Assembly: GCF_023555005.1 (NCBI RefSeq)
Contig: NZ_JAMJPJ010000005.1
Location: 1-64,000, forward strand
DNA from: Halomonas llamarensis
Lineage (GTDB): Bacteria > Pseudomonadota > Gammaproteobacteria > Pseudomonadales > Halomonadaceae
DNA length: 64,000 nucleotides
Direction: 5' to 3'
A model generated the notes under the pieces. That model was given only the letters and a program-made list of their open reading frames with translations. It ran no database searches and was not told the DNA's origin. A program made the translations under genes and the position numbers. The first letter of the stretch is position 1; each line of letters opens with the position of its first letter. Shown in pieces: positions 8,743-17,510 of the stretch.

Positions 8743-9492
8743 ATGAATCTAAAAGCAGATAGTGCCGATGTGGCCTTCACTTTTAAAGGCGGCATGTTGC
8801 CCATGACGGTCATGGAGCTTAACAGCGCCGATCCTGAACAAATCCGCCAGCAACTTGAGGGCAAACTCTCCCAATCGCCAGCGTTCTTTCAGCATACACC
8901 GGTTGTCCTGAGTGTGGAAAAGCTTGATACGCCACATCTGGCACTCGAGCGGATTTGCGCAGTGTGCCGTGACCATAAATTGTTGCCGGTAGCGGTGCGC
9001 GGTGGGACGGATCCAGTAAAGCAGTCGGCCTGGGCGCTGGGGCTAGGCTGGTTTGCCCCGGTGGAAGAGGAGCGTGCTCGTCGCTTAGCCAGCATTGCAG
9101 CAGAAAACGACAGCGCAGAGGAGCAAGTGCCTCAAAACGCGCCGGAGGAAGTGACCGAGTCAACCGGTGCGAGGTTATATCGCGGCACGGTACGCTCTGG
9201 GCAACAGGTAAGCGCGTCGAACGGGGATTTAGTGGTGATTGGCGCGGTTAACGCCGGGGCCGAAGTGCTGGCAGCGGGTAGTATTCACGTTTATGGCGCG
9301 TTGCGAGGGCGAGCGCTTGCGGGGATTCATGGCAATTTAGGCGCCGGTATTTATTGTCGCGAGCTTAATGCGGAGCTTTTATCGGTGGCGGGTAACTATA
9401 AGCGGTTGGAAGACATTGATGCGCGCCGCCTCGGAACACCCGCAGAAGTGCATTTTGAAAGTGAGCAGTTGGAGATTAAACCTCTAGCGTGA
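8743..9492 (+). CDS. minC: Septum site-determining protein MinC
   Basis: The 249-residue protein blocks FtsZ polymerisation away from midcell when recruited to the membrane by MinD. The N-terminal domain (about 1-110) is the FtsZ-inhibiting part. The C-terminal beta-helix domain (about 142-249) contains 'RSGQQVSASNGDLVVIGAVN', 'GAEVLAAGSIHVYGALRGRA' and the 'AELLSVAG' edge, which bind MinD and dimerise. An acidic linker (about 118-140) joins them. A start site with GGAG is present (the ATG of 'ATGAATCTAAAA'). minD follows after 262 bases, a longer gap than in enterics, so minDE may have its own promoter. Confidence 0.95.
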   Translation: MNLKADSADVAFTFKGGMLPMTVMELNSADPEQIRQQLEGKLSQSPAFFQHTPVVLSVEKLDTPHLALERICAVCRDHKLLPVAVRGGTDPVKQSAWALGLGWFAPVEEERARRLASIAAENDSAEEQVPQNAPEEVTESTGARLYRGTVRSGQQVSASNGDLVVIGAVNAGAEVLAAGSIHVYGALRGRALAGIHGNLGAGIYCRELNAELLSVAGNYKRLEDIDARRLGTPAEVHFESEQLEIKPLA

Positions 9493-9754
9493 GCCCGTAA
9501 AAAGGCGCGGGCAATACCCTGTCATTCGGAGTCTTTGATAAAGTAACCTTAACGTTAGTGTTAGAGAACGAATTTTTCGAAACTGAGTTTTTCGACATTT
9601 AGCGTTAGCAACGGGTAAGCGCTCAACCATTCGCGGGATGCCAAGGCGCACGACGGAGGCGTATGATGTAGGGCAGTTAGCACAGTCATCCACGACTTAA
9701 GCGTGCGCGATGTACGCTGGCAGAACGTGCACAGTGTCAAAAAGGAAGAAGACC

Positions 9755-10573
9755 TTGGCCAAAATCATTGTAGTAACCTCAGGTAAAGGTGGGGTTGGCA
9801 AAACCACCAGCGCCGCCGCGATTTCGACGGGTCTTGCGCTGCGCGGTAAAAAAACCGTCGTGATCGACTTCGATGTGGGTTTGCGCAACCTGGATTTAAT
9901 TATGGGGTGCGAGCGGCGCGTGGTGTACGACCTGGTCAACGTCATTCAAGGCGAAGCCGGGCTTAATCAAGCGCTGATTCGCGATAAGCGGGTTGAGAAT
10001 TTGTTTATTCTCCCCGCCTCTCAAACCCGCGATAAAGATGCGTTAACCCAAGAGGGCGTAGAAGAGATTCTTGCTAAACTCAAAGAAGAGTTCGACTATA
10101 TTCTTTGCGATTCACCGGCTGGCATTGAGCGCGGTGCACAGTTGGCGATGTATTTTGCCGATGAAGCGGTTGTGGTAACTAACCCCGAAGTGTCGTCGGT
10201 ACGCGATTCCGACCGTATTTTAGGGTTATTGGCGTCCAAAACGCGCCGTGCTGAACGCAGCGATGCCCCAATTAAAGAGCACTTGCTGATCACGCGCTAC
10301 AACCCGGATCGTGTCACTAGCGGTGATATGCTGACCTTGGACGATATCCGCGAAATTCTGGCCATTGATCTTTTGGGCTTGATTCCAGAATCGGAAGCGG
10401 TGCTGCGCGCCTCTAACCAAGGCGTCCCCGTGACCCACGATGCGGCGAGTGACGCCGGGCAGGCGTACACTGATACCGTGTCGCGCCTGCTAGGTGAAGA
10501 CGTACCACTACGCTTTCATCAAGCTCAGAAAAAAGGAATTCTGACGCGCATGTTTGGGGGAAGTCGGCGATGA
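9755..10573 (+). CDS. minD: Septum site-determining ATPase MinD
   Basis: The 272-residue ParA/MinD ATPase oscillates between the cell poles and carries MinC. It has the deviant Walker A motif GKGGVGKTT (about residues 9-17), '[11 protein letters not shown]' (switch I region), 'DSPAGIE' (Walker B region) and a C-terminal amphipathic membrane-targeting helix ('[11 protein letters not shown]'). The chosen start is TTG at 9755 with GGAAGAAG upstream, because family members begin '[12 protein letters not shown]'. A longer frame from 9710 would add 15 non-conserved residues. The stop overlaps minE as ATGA. Confidence 0.95.
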   Translation: MAKIIVVTSGKGGVGKTTSAAAISTGLALRGKKTVVIDFDVGLRNLDLIMGCERRVVYDLVNVIQGEAGLNQALIRDKRVENLFILPASQTRDKDALTQEGVEEILAKLKEEFDYILCDSPAGIERGAQLAMYFADEAVVVTNPEVSSVRDSDRILGLLASKTRRAERSDAPIKEHLLITRYNPDRVTSGDMLTLDDIREILAIDLLGLIPESEAVLRASNQGVPVTHDAASDAGQAYTDTVSRLLGEDVPLRFHQAQKKGILTRMFGGSRR

Positions 10574-10821
10574 AACTTGCGGAATTCTTGAAACGCGAGC
10601 GCAAAAAGTCGGCCTCGGTGGCGAAAGAGCGCTTACAGATCATTGTGTCACACCAGCGTAGCCAGCGCGGTCAGCCCGACTATATGCCGATGCTTGAGCG
10701 CGAGCTTTTGGAAGTGATTCGCCGCTACGTCCACGTTGATGACGATGCGATTCAGATATCGCTGGATAGCGAAGACAACTGCTCGGTGCTGGAGCTGAAC
10801 GTCACCCTACCCAAGGGCTAG
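10570..10821 (+). CDS. minE: Cell division topological specificity factor MinE
   Basis: The 83-residue protein stimulates MinD ATPase and drives pole-to-pole oscillation. The N-terminal anti-MinCD region includes '[17 protein letters not shown]' (residues about 15-31), which forms the MinD-contacting helix. The C-terminal topological specificity domain includes '[17 protein letters not shown]'. It starts within the minD stop (ATGA), so the two are translationally coupled. Confidence 0.95.
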   Translation: MKLAEFLKRERKKSASVAKERLQIIVSHQRSQRGQPDYMPMLERELLEVIRRYVHVDDDAIQISLDSEDNCSVLELNVTLPKG

Positions 10822-10924
10822 TATTGGCTAAAGACGGCATTTTAATTAAATGCTTGGGTTTAGATTAGCGCCTGGTTTGAGTTAAATATCTCGTTTTTAA
10901 TTAAAAAGTGGAGCACGGGTTTAC

Positions 10925-12424
10925 ATGGCGCCACCTAACGCGGCCCCGGCCAGCTTTCTCTGGCACGATTACGAAACGTTTGGCGCCGACTCGCGGCGCG
11001 ACCGCCCGGCGCAATTTGCCGCACTGCGTACTGATGCCGAACTCAATGAGATCGGCGAGCCAGTAGCGCTTTACTGCAAGCCCGCCGATGATTTTCTGCC
11101 GCACCCGGCGGCGTGCCTTATCACCGGCATTACCCCGCAAAAAGCCCGCCGCAAAGGCTTGCCCGAGGCGGAGTTTGCCGGAGAAGTGCTGCGCTATATG
11201 AACGAGCCTGGCACGTGCGTGGTGGGCTATAACAGTTTGCGCTTTGACGATGAAATCTCGCGCCATCTCTTTTACCGCAATCTGCTCGATCCCTACGCTC
11301 GGGAGTGGCAAAACGGTAATTCCCGCTGGGATTTAATTGATGTGGTACGTGCGTTTTATGCGCTTCGTCCCATGGGGATTGAGTGGCCCTTGCGCGACGA
11401 TGGTGCACCGAGTTTTAAGCTGGAAGACCTTACCGCTGCCAATGGCATTGAGCACGTCGGCGCCCACGATGCGCTTTCCGATGTGCGTGCCACCATTGCC
11501 CTGGCCCGGCTTCTTCGTGAGCGTAATGCCAATTTGTTTGACTACCTGCTGGGGCTTCGCGGTAAACGCGCGGTGGCCAAGCTGTTGGATCTCCCTCACG
11601 CTAAGCCGCTTTTGCATATTTCCCGGCGTTACCCAGCAAGTCGTGGCTGTAGCGCGTTGGTCATGCCGCTGGCGGAGCATCCCACCAACCCCAATGGGGT
11701 GATCGTTTACGATTTGAGCGTCGACCCGAATGAGCTTTTATCGCTGTCGGCTGCGCAAGTGCGTGACCGTGTATTTGTCAGCCAGCAGGATTTGGCCGAA
11801 GGCGAAACACGCATTCCGCTGAAAGTGATTCATATCAATCGTTGCCCAGTGGTGTTTCCGGCCAGCGCGTTGAAAGACGTTGCCGGACCGCATCAGGGCG
11901 AATATGGCGATATCGTTTCCCGCCTAGGGCTGGATTTACCGGCTTGCCGCGAGCACTGGAAAACACTGCATGACAATATCGTGCCGGTGGCCAGCAAAGT
12001 GGCAGACGTGTTTTCTGAGGGCTATGCTGAGGGCGTGCAAGACCCCGATTTGATGCTCTACTCCGGCGGCTTTTTCTCTGCGGCGGATCGCCAGCAAATG
12101 GATCGTGTGCGCAGCATGGAGCCGTGGGATCTGGTTGGGCAGCGCTTCGCCTTCCAAGACCCGCGCCTAGAGGAAATGTTATTTCGCTACCGGGCACGCA
12201 GCTATCCCGAAACCCTGGAAGGTGAGGAGTTAGCGCAGTGGGAGGCATTTCGCTGGTCGCGGCTCAATGACCCGGCTCTTGCGGGTTTTACGCTGAAGGA
12301 TTTTGCCCGTGAGATTGAGCGTTACAACCAGCAATCACTCACTGATCGTGAACGGCAAATCCTCGAAGAGTTAGTGATGCATATTGAGGCGATTTTGCCG
12401 GCTCAAGCCTTTGATGCCGACTAA
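10925..12424 (+). CDS. sbcB: Exodeoxyribonuclease I
   Basis: The 499-residue 3'-5' single-strand DNA exonuclease acts in mismatch repair and recombination. The N-terminal DnaQ-like exonuclease domain shows the DEDD residues in 'WHDYETFGAD' (Exo I), 'VGYNSLRFDDEISR' (Exo II) and 'GAHDALSDVRAT' (Exo III). Then follow the SH3-like and C-terminal helical domains that bind SSB, with 'FQDPRLEEMLFRYRARSYPETL' typical of ExoI. It stands alone downstream of minE and is convergent with the protease gene. Confidence 0.93.
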   Translation: MAPPNAAPASFLWHDYETFGADSRRDRPAQFAALRTDAELNEIGEPVALYCKPADDFLPHPAACLITGITPQKARRKGLPEAEFAGEVLRYMNEPGTCVVGYNSLRFDDEISRHLFYRNLLDPYAREWQNGNSRWDLIDVVRAFYALRPMGIEWPLRDDGAPSFKLEDLTAANGIEHVGAHDALSDVRATIALARLLRERNANLFDYLLGLRGKRAVAKLLDLPHAKPLLHISRRYPASRGCSALVMPLAEHPTNPNGVIVYDLSVDPNELLSLSAAQVRDRVFVSQQDLAEGETRIPLKVIHINRCPVVFPASALKDVAGPHQGEYGDIVSRLGLDLPACREHWKTLHDNIVPVASKVADVFSEGYAEGVQDPDLMLYSGGFFSAADRQQMDRVRSMEPWDLVGQRFAFQDPRLEEMLFRYRARSYPETLEGEELAQWEAFRWSRLNDPALAGFTLKDFAREIERYNQQSLTDRERQILEELVMHIEAILPAQAFDAD

Positions 12425-12437
12425 CGGTAACCAGCGA

Positions 12438-12454
12438 AGGGGCACAATGCCCCT
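12438..12454. terminator. Possible hairpin terminator between sbcB and the protease gene
   Basis: AGGGGCA-CAA-TGCCCCT forms a seven-pair stem between two convergent genes only 31 bases apart. There is no T run on either strand, so its terminator role is uncertain. Confidence 0.4.
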
Positions 12455-12455
12455 C

Positions 12456-15350
12456 CTAATGGTTGCTAGTGCCTGGGGTTATACGTAATGGCGTTGCGGG
12501 TGATTGGCGCGCAAAAGCCTCAAGCGACTCGCGGTAGGCTTTCACGTCACTTTGCTCATCTTCCGGGTCAAAGCGGATATCAAGCTGCCCCTCGCGCAGC
12601 GTGTTCCATAAGGCACGCAGCTCATCCGCACTTACCTCAAGGGCTAATTCGGCGCGCTGTTCGTGCCGATCAAACGCTACTTCATCCAATGCCGTGGCCT
12701 GCCAGTGGCGGTTAGCCAGTGCCTCCAAGCGGGTATCGCGCTGGGTTAGGCGCTCATAAACCGCCTGGCGGTAAGGCGCTAGCGCCTCGTCATCAAGCTC
12801 GTTCAATCGCGCTTTGGCATCTTGTAGAAAGGCGTCCATGCGCTCGGCAATCGCGGTGCTTTGTGTATCTGGTGACTGCACCACAAGTGCTATGCCAGGT
12901 GCTTCGAGTAGCGGCGAGTAGCCAGCATTGACGACATAGCCTAGCTGCTCTTCGGTGCGCAGGCGCTGATAGAACGGTGTCTGCAGCCATTGCGCGAGCA
13001 CACTGGCGGCTGCTTGTTGTTCAAGCGTTGCCGCGTTCCCTTGCAGGTAGCGCAGCACTAATGACTCATCTCGCGTGCTATTGGGATGCAGCACCGGGGC
13101 ATCCGCGCTGACGTTAAGGGGAGTCAGTTGGGTGATATCATGGCGAGATAGGCGCGGGCGCAGTTGGCCGCGAATCATCTCGGCCTGGGTGTTGGCTTTC
13201 GCCTCGCTCAGATTGCCGACGGCCATGGCATCAATATAAAGCGCGTCTAAAAAGCGCCGGCGGAAGTCCTCAAGATGGTGGCGCTGTAAGCGCTCACTCG
13301 CGGCCAAAAGCACTTCGCTTGAAAACTGCGGGGTAAGGAGCGCCTCACCGAGCGTTCGCTGCGCTTGGCGCATCAGTGAATCACCCGATGCGTTACGCCA
13401 TCCTCGCTGCAGCTGGAATTTTACCCGTTCGAACGCACCGGCGGAGATCTCCGCCTCTGCAAGTTGCGTTAGCGTACGCTCGATCAGCGGGGTTTGGCCA
13501 TCGCGCCAACCGGAAAACGCCAGTGTGATGCCGCGCGAGTGGGCATAGGAATTAAACGACTGCCCGGCAAGTCGCGCGGGGTAAAGCGATTCGTTAAGAC
13601 TGTCGTTGAGCCATTGCGCCAATAGCCGGGTTAATACCGCCTCTTCCGCCGAGTCGCTGGTGCTAGGGTGCTGTAGGCTAACGCGCCACTCCACCTTGGG
13701 GGTGTTAAAGCGATCTTCTTGCATGTGCCAAGCACGAAAAGAGGGCGCCTCAATCAAGGGGCTTGGTTTTTCGTCGCTGCCCGCGAGAAGGGTTAAATCT
13801 TCGGCAACAAACGGGTTGGGAGCGGGCAGCGCTAAGACCGCAATCGGCGTGCTGGCAGCGGGCGAGGTTACCTTGCGCCATTGGGTGTTAAACCACGGCG
13901 AGACGCGCTCGCTTTCTACCTCGGGGCCGGAATATACGCGCAGCACTTTCTCCGGTGCCAGGTTATCGAGATAGGCGTGGTGCATCTCGGCGTCAAAGCC
14001 GTCCATGCGGTAGGGTGCATATTGCACGTCTTCGACCGGGTAGCGCGACAGGTTCATCGCAAGCCCTATGGCTTCTTGTTGTGGCGCGCCGTGCTGCTGA
14101 AAGCGAAAGGCCTGTTCACGCAGGTTAGCTTGCTCTTGGTAGCGCCATTCTTCTAGGCCTTGCTCGCGAATGTTATCGATGGCGGCAAAAAGCGTGGCTT
14201 CGATATCGTCGAGGCGCTCGGCGCCATCCGGTGTGAGGCTGATGGATACGCTAAATAGCGCGTGTTCGCCATCGCGGCGGCCACCACCGGCGGAGAGGCC
14301 ATCAGCTAAGCCAGCATCGCGCAGCACGGCAAGCACGCTGCCATCGCTTTCATCGCCGATCAAATGAGCCAAAAGCTGGGTGGGTTGGTGGGTGTAGTCG
14401 TTTATCGGGTCAGGGATTGGGAAGTGAAAGCTGACCTGACGGCTGTCTTTCAGCGATTGGCGCTCTAAGTAAATCGGTAACGCCTGTTCATCGACGAGCG
14501 GCGCATCAATCTGTGGTACGTCTAGGCCACGATTGGGAATGTCGGCAAAACGTTCAGCAACCCACCCTTCCAGCGTATCCAGTGACTGCGGGGCGACAAC
14601 GGCGAGCGTCATCACGTTGGCGCCGTAATGCTGATGATAAAAATCGATGACGCGCTCGCGCAGTGAGGGCTCTCCCTCCGGCCGGTCGGCCAGCGTCTCG
14701 CGGCTGCCGACGGAGAAGCGCGTCATTGGGTGGTCCGTATTTAAGACCTGATTCATCACGTCGTTTTCGCGGCGGCCTTCGTCGCGGATGCGCGCCATGT
14801 ACTCGGAGTGGACAATATTCCGCTCGCTTTCGAGCTTTTCGGCGTTGAACAGCGGCGAGAGGAAAAACGCACTAAAGCGATCGAGCGCCCCCGATAGCGC
14901 GGAGGGCTCGATATCAAAGAAGTAGTTGGTATCTTGCGGCGCAGTAAAGGCGTTGTGCAAGCCAGCATTGCGGGAAATATAGCCTTGATAAGCATCCGAT
15001 GCTGGGTAGGGCTCGGTGCCGAGAAATAGCATGTGCTCAAGAAAATGCGCCAATCCCTGAAGGTCTTCCGGGTCTTGCGCGCTGCCCACCCGTACATTCA
15101 TTGAGGCGGCGGCTTTATCGGCGTCGGGGGCACTCACTAGCAGGGTTTGCAGCCCATTTTGCAGCGTGAGTACGCGGTAACTGCGCGCATCAAACGGGCT
15201 AACAATAGACGTGACGACCTCACTAACGCCTTCAGCGCTGTCGGCGTTAACAGTAGGGAATCCGATCAGGCTAAGCGAAAGCGCCGTGCCCACCGCCAGC
15301 GGGGTTCGGGCAAGTGGGCGGTACGTGTTCAACGTAATAACTCGTAACAT
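12456..15350 (-). CDS. ptrA: Pitrilysin-like M16 zinc protease
   Basis: The 964-residue insulinase-family metalloprotease has an N-terminal signal peptide ending near 'PTVNA-DSAEG' (about residue 36), so it should be periplasmic. The inverted zinc motif is HFLEH (about 102-106), with the distal glutamate in 'ERNIVHSEY' (about 176-184). Four M16 half-domains follow; the late 'QRLRTEEQLGYVV' segment is typical of pitrilysin and insulysin and helps bind substrate. Members degrade small proteins and peptides. The gene ends 31 bases from sbcB and starts nine bases from the end of the SRAP gene, so those two may be cotranscribed. Confidence 0.9.
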   Translation of the reverse strand: MLRVITLNTYRPLARTPLAVGTALSLSLIGFPTVNADSAEGVSEVVTSIVSPFDARSYRVLTLQNGLQTLLVSAPDADKAAASMNVRVGSAQDPEDLQGLAHFLEHMLFLGTEPYPASDAYQGYISRNAGLHNAFTAPQDTNYFFDIEPSALSGALDRFSAFFLSPLFNAEKLESERNIVHSEYMARIRDEGRRENDVMNQVLNTDHPMTRFSVGSRETLADRPEGEPSLRERVIDFYHQHYGANVMTLAVVAPQSLDTLEGWVAERFADIPNRGLDVPQIDAPLVDEQALPIYLERQSLKDSRQVSFHFPIPDPINDYTHQPTQLLAHLIGDESDGSVLAVLRDAGLADGLSAGGGRRDGEHALFSVSISLTPDGAERLDDIEATLFAAIDNIREQGLEEWRYQEQANLREQAFRFQQHGAPQQEAIGLAMNLSRYPVEDVQYAPYRMDGFDAEMHHAYLDNLAPEKVLRVYSGPEVESERVSPWFNTQWRKVTSPAASTPIAVLALPAPNPFVAEDLTLLAGSDEKPSPLIEAPSFRAWHMQEDRFNTPKVEWRVSLQHPSTSDSAEEAVLTRLLAQWLNDSLNESLYPARLAGQSFNSYAHSRGITLAFSGWRDGQTPLIERTLTQLAEAEISAGAFERVKFQLQRGWRNASGDSLMRQAQRTLGEALLTPQFSSEVLLAASERLQRHHLEDFRRRFLDALYIDAMAVGNLSEAKANTQAEMIRGQLRPRLSRHDITQLTPLNVSADAPVLHPNSTRDESLVLRYLQGNAATLEQQAAASVLAQWLQTPFYQRLRTEEQLGYVVNAGYSPLLEAPGIALVVQSPDTQSTAIAERMDAFLQDAKARLNELDDEALAPYRQAVYERLTQRDTRLEALANRHWQATALDEVAFDRHEQRAELALEVSADELRALWNTLREGQLDIRFDPEDEQSDVKAYRESLEAFARQSPATPLRITPGTSNH

Positions 15351-15359
15351 TAACGACTC

Positions 15360-16034
15360 CTAGGACGAAGCCCATTGCAGCATCGGGCCGACAGGGTGTG
15401 CGCAAGCCGGTGACTGATAGGCGGGATTATTCACATGTTTTGATACCGGAAAAGCGCCCAACAGTTCCAGCGGTGCCGGGGTTAATTGCTGTTTTGCCTT
15501 TGCGACGTCGGTTTCCGGGTGGAGCCATTGTTCCATGTCGCTAGGCGCTATAAGAGCGGGTAAGCGATCTGTGAGTGGTGAAAGCCATAGGTTGGCGGGC
15601 ACAGTTATCAGCGCCATGGAATCGGCAAACTCGGTAAGGGTGGTGTGATAGCGACACCAAATCCCCGCCAGGAAGAGAGGCGTGCGTTGTACGTGGGTAA
15701 TCAAGTAGGGTTGTTTGCCCCGTGGCTTTATTTTCCACACGTAAAAACCGTTTACCGGAATGAGGCAGCGTCGCGATTGAAACGCATCACGAAACATCGG
15801 GCGGGCGTCTAGTGTTTCGGCGCGCGCGCAGTGGGGCGCGTGATCAAGAACTTCTAGCCACGGCGGTGTCAGGCCCCAAAAAAGTGTGTTAAGACGGCTT
15901 TTGCCTTGCTCCCAACGGATCGTTGACACGCCTTGGCGTGGGGCTAAATTAGGCGATGTCACGAGGGGGGTGGCGACGTTAATGGCGAGCGTGTCAGGCA
16001 AGGCGTTGTCGCGAACATAAAGGCGTCCGGTCAC
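15360..16034 (-). CDS. SRAP (YedK/HMCES)-family protein lacking catalytic residues
   Basis: The 224-residue protein has the fold signature of SOS-response-associated peptidases, which crosslink to abasic sites in single-stranded DNA: 'NLAPRQG' (29-35), 'FWGLTPPW' (52-59), 'RAET' (71-74), 'CLIPVNGFYVWK' (90-101), 'DRLPALI' (156-162) and 'FPVSKHVNN'. The active-site residues are changed. The crosslinking Cys2 is Thr2. The Asn before ARAET is Cys69, the family Glu of the YEWK motif is Val99, and the His of HDR is Thr155. Arg71 is kept. The start is GTG at 16034 with GGGAGG five bases upstream, so Thr2 is not a start-site error. It may bind DNA without crosslinking, or be drifting. Confidence 0.82.
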   Translation of the reverse strand: MTGRLYVRDNALPDTLAINVATPLVTSPNLAPRQGVSTIRWEQGKSRLNTLFWGLTPPWLEVLDHAPHCARAETLDARPMFRDAFQSRRCLIPVNGFYVWKIKPRGKQPYLITHVQRTPLFLAGIWCRYHTTLTEFADSMALITVPANLWLSPLTDRLPALIAPSDMEQWLHPETDVAKAKQQLTPAPLELLGAFPVSKHVNNPAYQSPACAHPVGPMLQWASS

Positions 16035-16121
16035 ACGAGCCTCCCAAGAGGTGAGAAATGAAAAACGTGGGAAGAAATAGAGGTAGAAATGGAGCGCAAC
16101 ACAACATTCGTGCCGATATCG

Positions 16122-16142
16122 TATCGAAAACAGTGTTCGATA
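16122..16142. promoter_or_regulatory. Near-perfect 21-bp palindrome, candidate TetR operator
   Basis: The site begins TATCGAAAAC, has a central A, and ends GTGTTCGATA. Nine of ten positions pair symmetrically. It lies in the divergent region between the SRAP gene and the TetR gene, 81 bases before the TetR start, which suits autoregulation. Confidence 0.6.
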
Positions 16143-16222
16143 TAGGGTATCCTACCGTATTCCCTTTCCACGCAACAGCGCAGAAAGGTTTCCCTCTTTA
16201 GCGGTAAACCCAAGAGATTGCC

Positions 16223-16837
16223 ATGGCCCGTCCACGACAGCATGCGCCCGATGCCCTCCACGCGCAGGTAATGCACGCCTGTGATACGTGGTTGGAGGAC
16301 AAGCCCGTTCATGGTTTATCGTTGCGTGCCATTGCTCGCGAGGTGGGTTGTGCGCCGAGTACGCTACTGAAACTTTATGGCAGCTTCAACAACTTGCTGC
16401 AATACGTCAACGTCGAAACCCTGGCGTGCTTGGAACACGCGATTACCACGCTAGCGGCGGACGACCCTGAACCCTGGCTGCGTTCGCTGGCCCATACTTA
16501 CTGGCAATATGCCGAGCAGGCGTGCTACCGCTGGCAGCTGCTGTTTGATTACCCCCTTGCCCAGGAAGGGGAGCTTGATCAACGCCAGAGTGATTTGATT
16601 GAAGCGCTGTTCATCCAAGTTGAAACTTGCTTAAAACGCTACCAGCCCGCGCTTGATGATCTTGAGGCACGTCGCCTGGGGCGCACGCTATGGGGCAGTG
16701 TGCATGGGCTTGTACAATTAGGCTTGAACGAACGGCTGGGCTATTGGCAGGGCGAGCAACTAAAAGTCGACGAACTCTTAGAGCAGCTTTTGAGCACGGT
16801 GCTGGCCGGGCTTCGTCACCGAGGAGCTGCTGAGTGA
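16223..16837 (+). CDS. TetR-family transcriptional regulator
   Basis: The 204-residue protein has an N-terminal helix-turn-helix ('GLSLRAIAREVGCAPSTLLKLYGSFNNLLQYVN', about 31-63), as in TetR proteins. The longer C-terminal ligand domain has 'GRTLWGSVHGLVQLGLNERLGYW', which resembles the WHG-type TetR C-terminal domain. The next gene, an acyltransferase, starts inside this gene's stop codon (GTGA), so they are one operon. The ligand could be an acyl-CoA or lipid, but that is inference from the neighbour only. Confidence 0.85.
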   Translation: MARPRQHAPDALHAQVMHACDTWLEDKPVHGLSLRAIAREVGCAPSTLLKLYGSFNNLLQYVNVETLACLEHAITTLAADDPEPWLRSLAHTYWQYAEQACYRWQLLFDYPLAQEGELDQRQSDLIEALFIQVETCLKRYQPALDDLEARRLGRTLWGSVHGLVQLGLNERLGYWQGEQLKVDELLEQLLSTVLAGLRHRGAAE

Positions 16838-17493
16838 GGCGGTCGCTTGTCAATGTGCGCCGTGGGTTGCGCTGGTTGATTTTGCTGGTAATGCGGATCT
16901 GTTACCGCTTAACGGTACGCGGCCGCCACCATGTGCCCATCACGGGGGCTGCGCTAATGGTGTGCAACCACGTCAGTTACATGGATGCGTTGGTGCTGGG
17001 TGGGGCTAGCCCACGGCCGGTGCGCTTTGTTATGGATCAGCCGATTTTTGAGTCGCCTTGGCTGAAGTGGTGGTTTCAGCTGGTAGGGGCGATTCCGATA
17101 GAGTCAGAGCGGCGCAATCCAGGTTCGTTGCGTCGCGCGCTGGAGGAAGTCAGCCAGGCATTAAAAAACGGCGAGATCGTGATGGTGTTTCCTGAAGGCA
17201 GGCTGTCTCCCGATGGAGAAATTCACACCTTTCGTCGTGGCTTAGAGAAGATACTTGCCCGCGACAATGTACCGGTGGTGCCGGCAGGGCTTGCCGGTCT
17301 TTGGGGGTCATGGACCTCCAACGAGGGTGGGCAGCCACTAAAAAAGTGGCCGAAACGCTTTCGCGCCAAGGTAAGCCTGCACTTCGGCCCGTCGGTTGAT
17401 CCACGCATGACCCAGGACGTAGCTCTGCGTCGCTACCTTGAGGCGCGGGTGCGGGTATTAAAAGCTGCTGCGCTAGAGGATCTACGCCATTAA
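16834..17493 (+). CDS. 1-acyl-glycerol-3-phosphate acyltransferase-like protein (PlsC family)
   Basis: The 219-residue PlsC-family acyltransferase has a short N-terminal hydrophobic segment ('LRWLILLVMRICYRL'), the catalytic N-H-x-x-x-x-D box 'NHVSYMD' (about 47-53), the acyl-acceptor motif 'FPEGRLS' (about 114-120) and 'VVPAGLAG'. Such enzymes move an acyl chain to lysophosphatidate or related lysolipids at the inner membrane. The GTG start overlaps the TetR stop. The stop-proximal part looks complete. The exact acceptor cannot be told; a housekeeping plsC may lie elsewhere. Confidence 0.8.
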   Translation: MRRSLVNVRRGLRWLILLVMRICYRLTVRGRHHVPITGAALMVCNHVSYMDALVLGGASPRPVRFVMDQPIFESPWLKWWFQLVGAIPIESERRNPGSLRRALEEVSQALKNGEIVMVFPEGRLSPDGEIHTFRRGLEKILARDNVPVVPAGLAGLWGSWTSNEGGQPLKKWPKRFRAKVSLHFGPSVDPRMTQDVALRRYLEARVRVLKAAALEDLRH

Positions 17494-17510
17494 ATTATCA
17501 TACACAGTGG

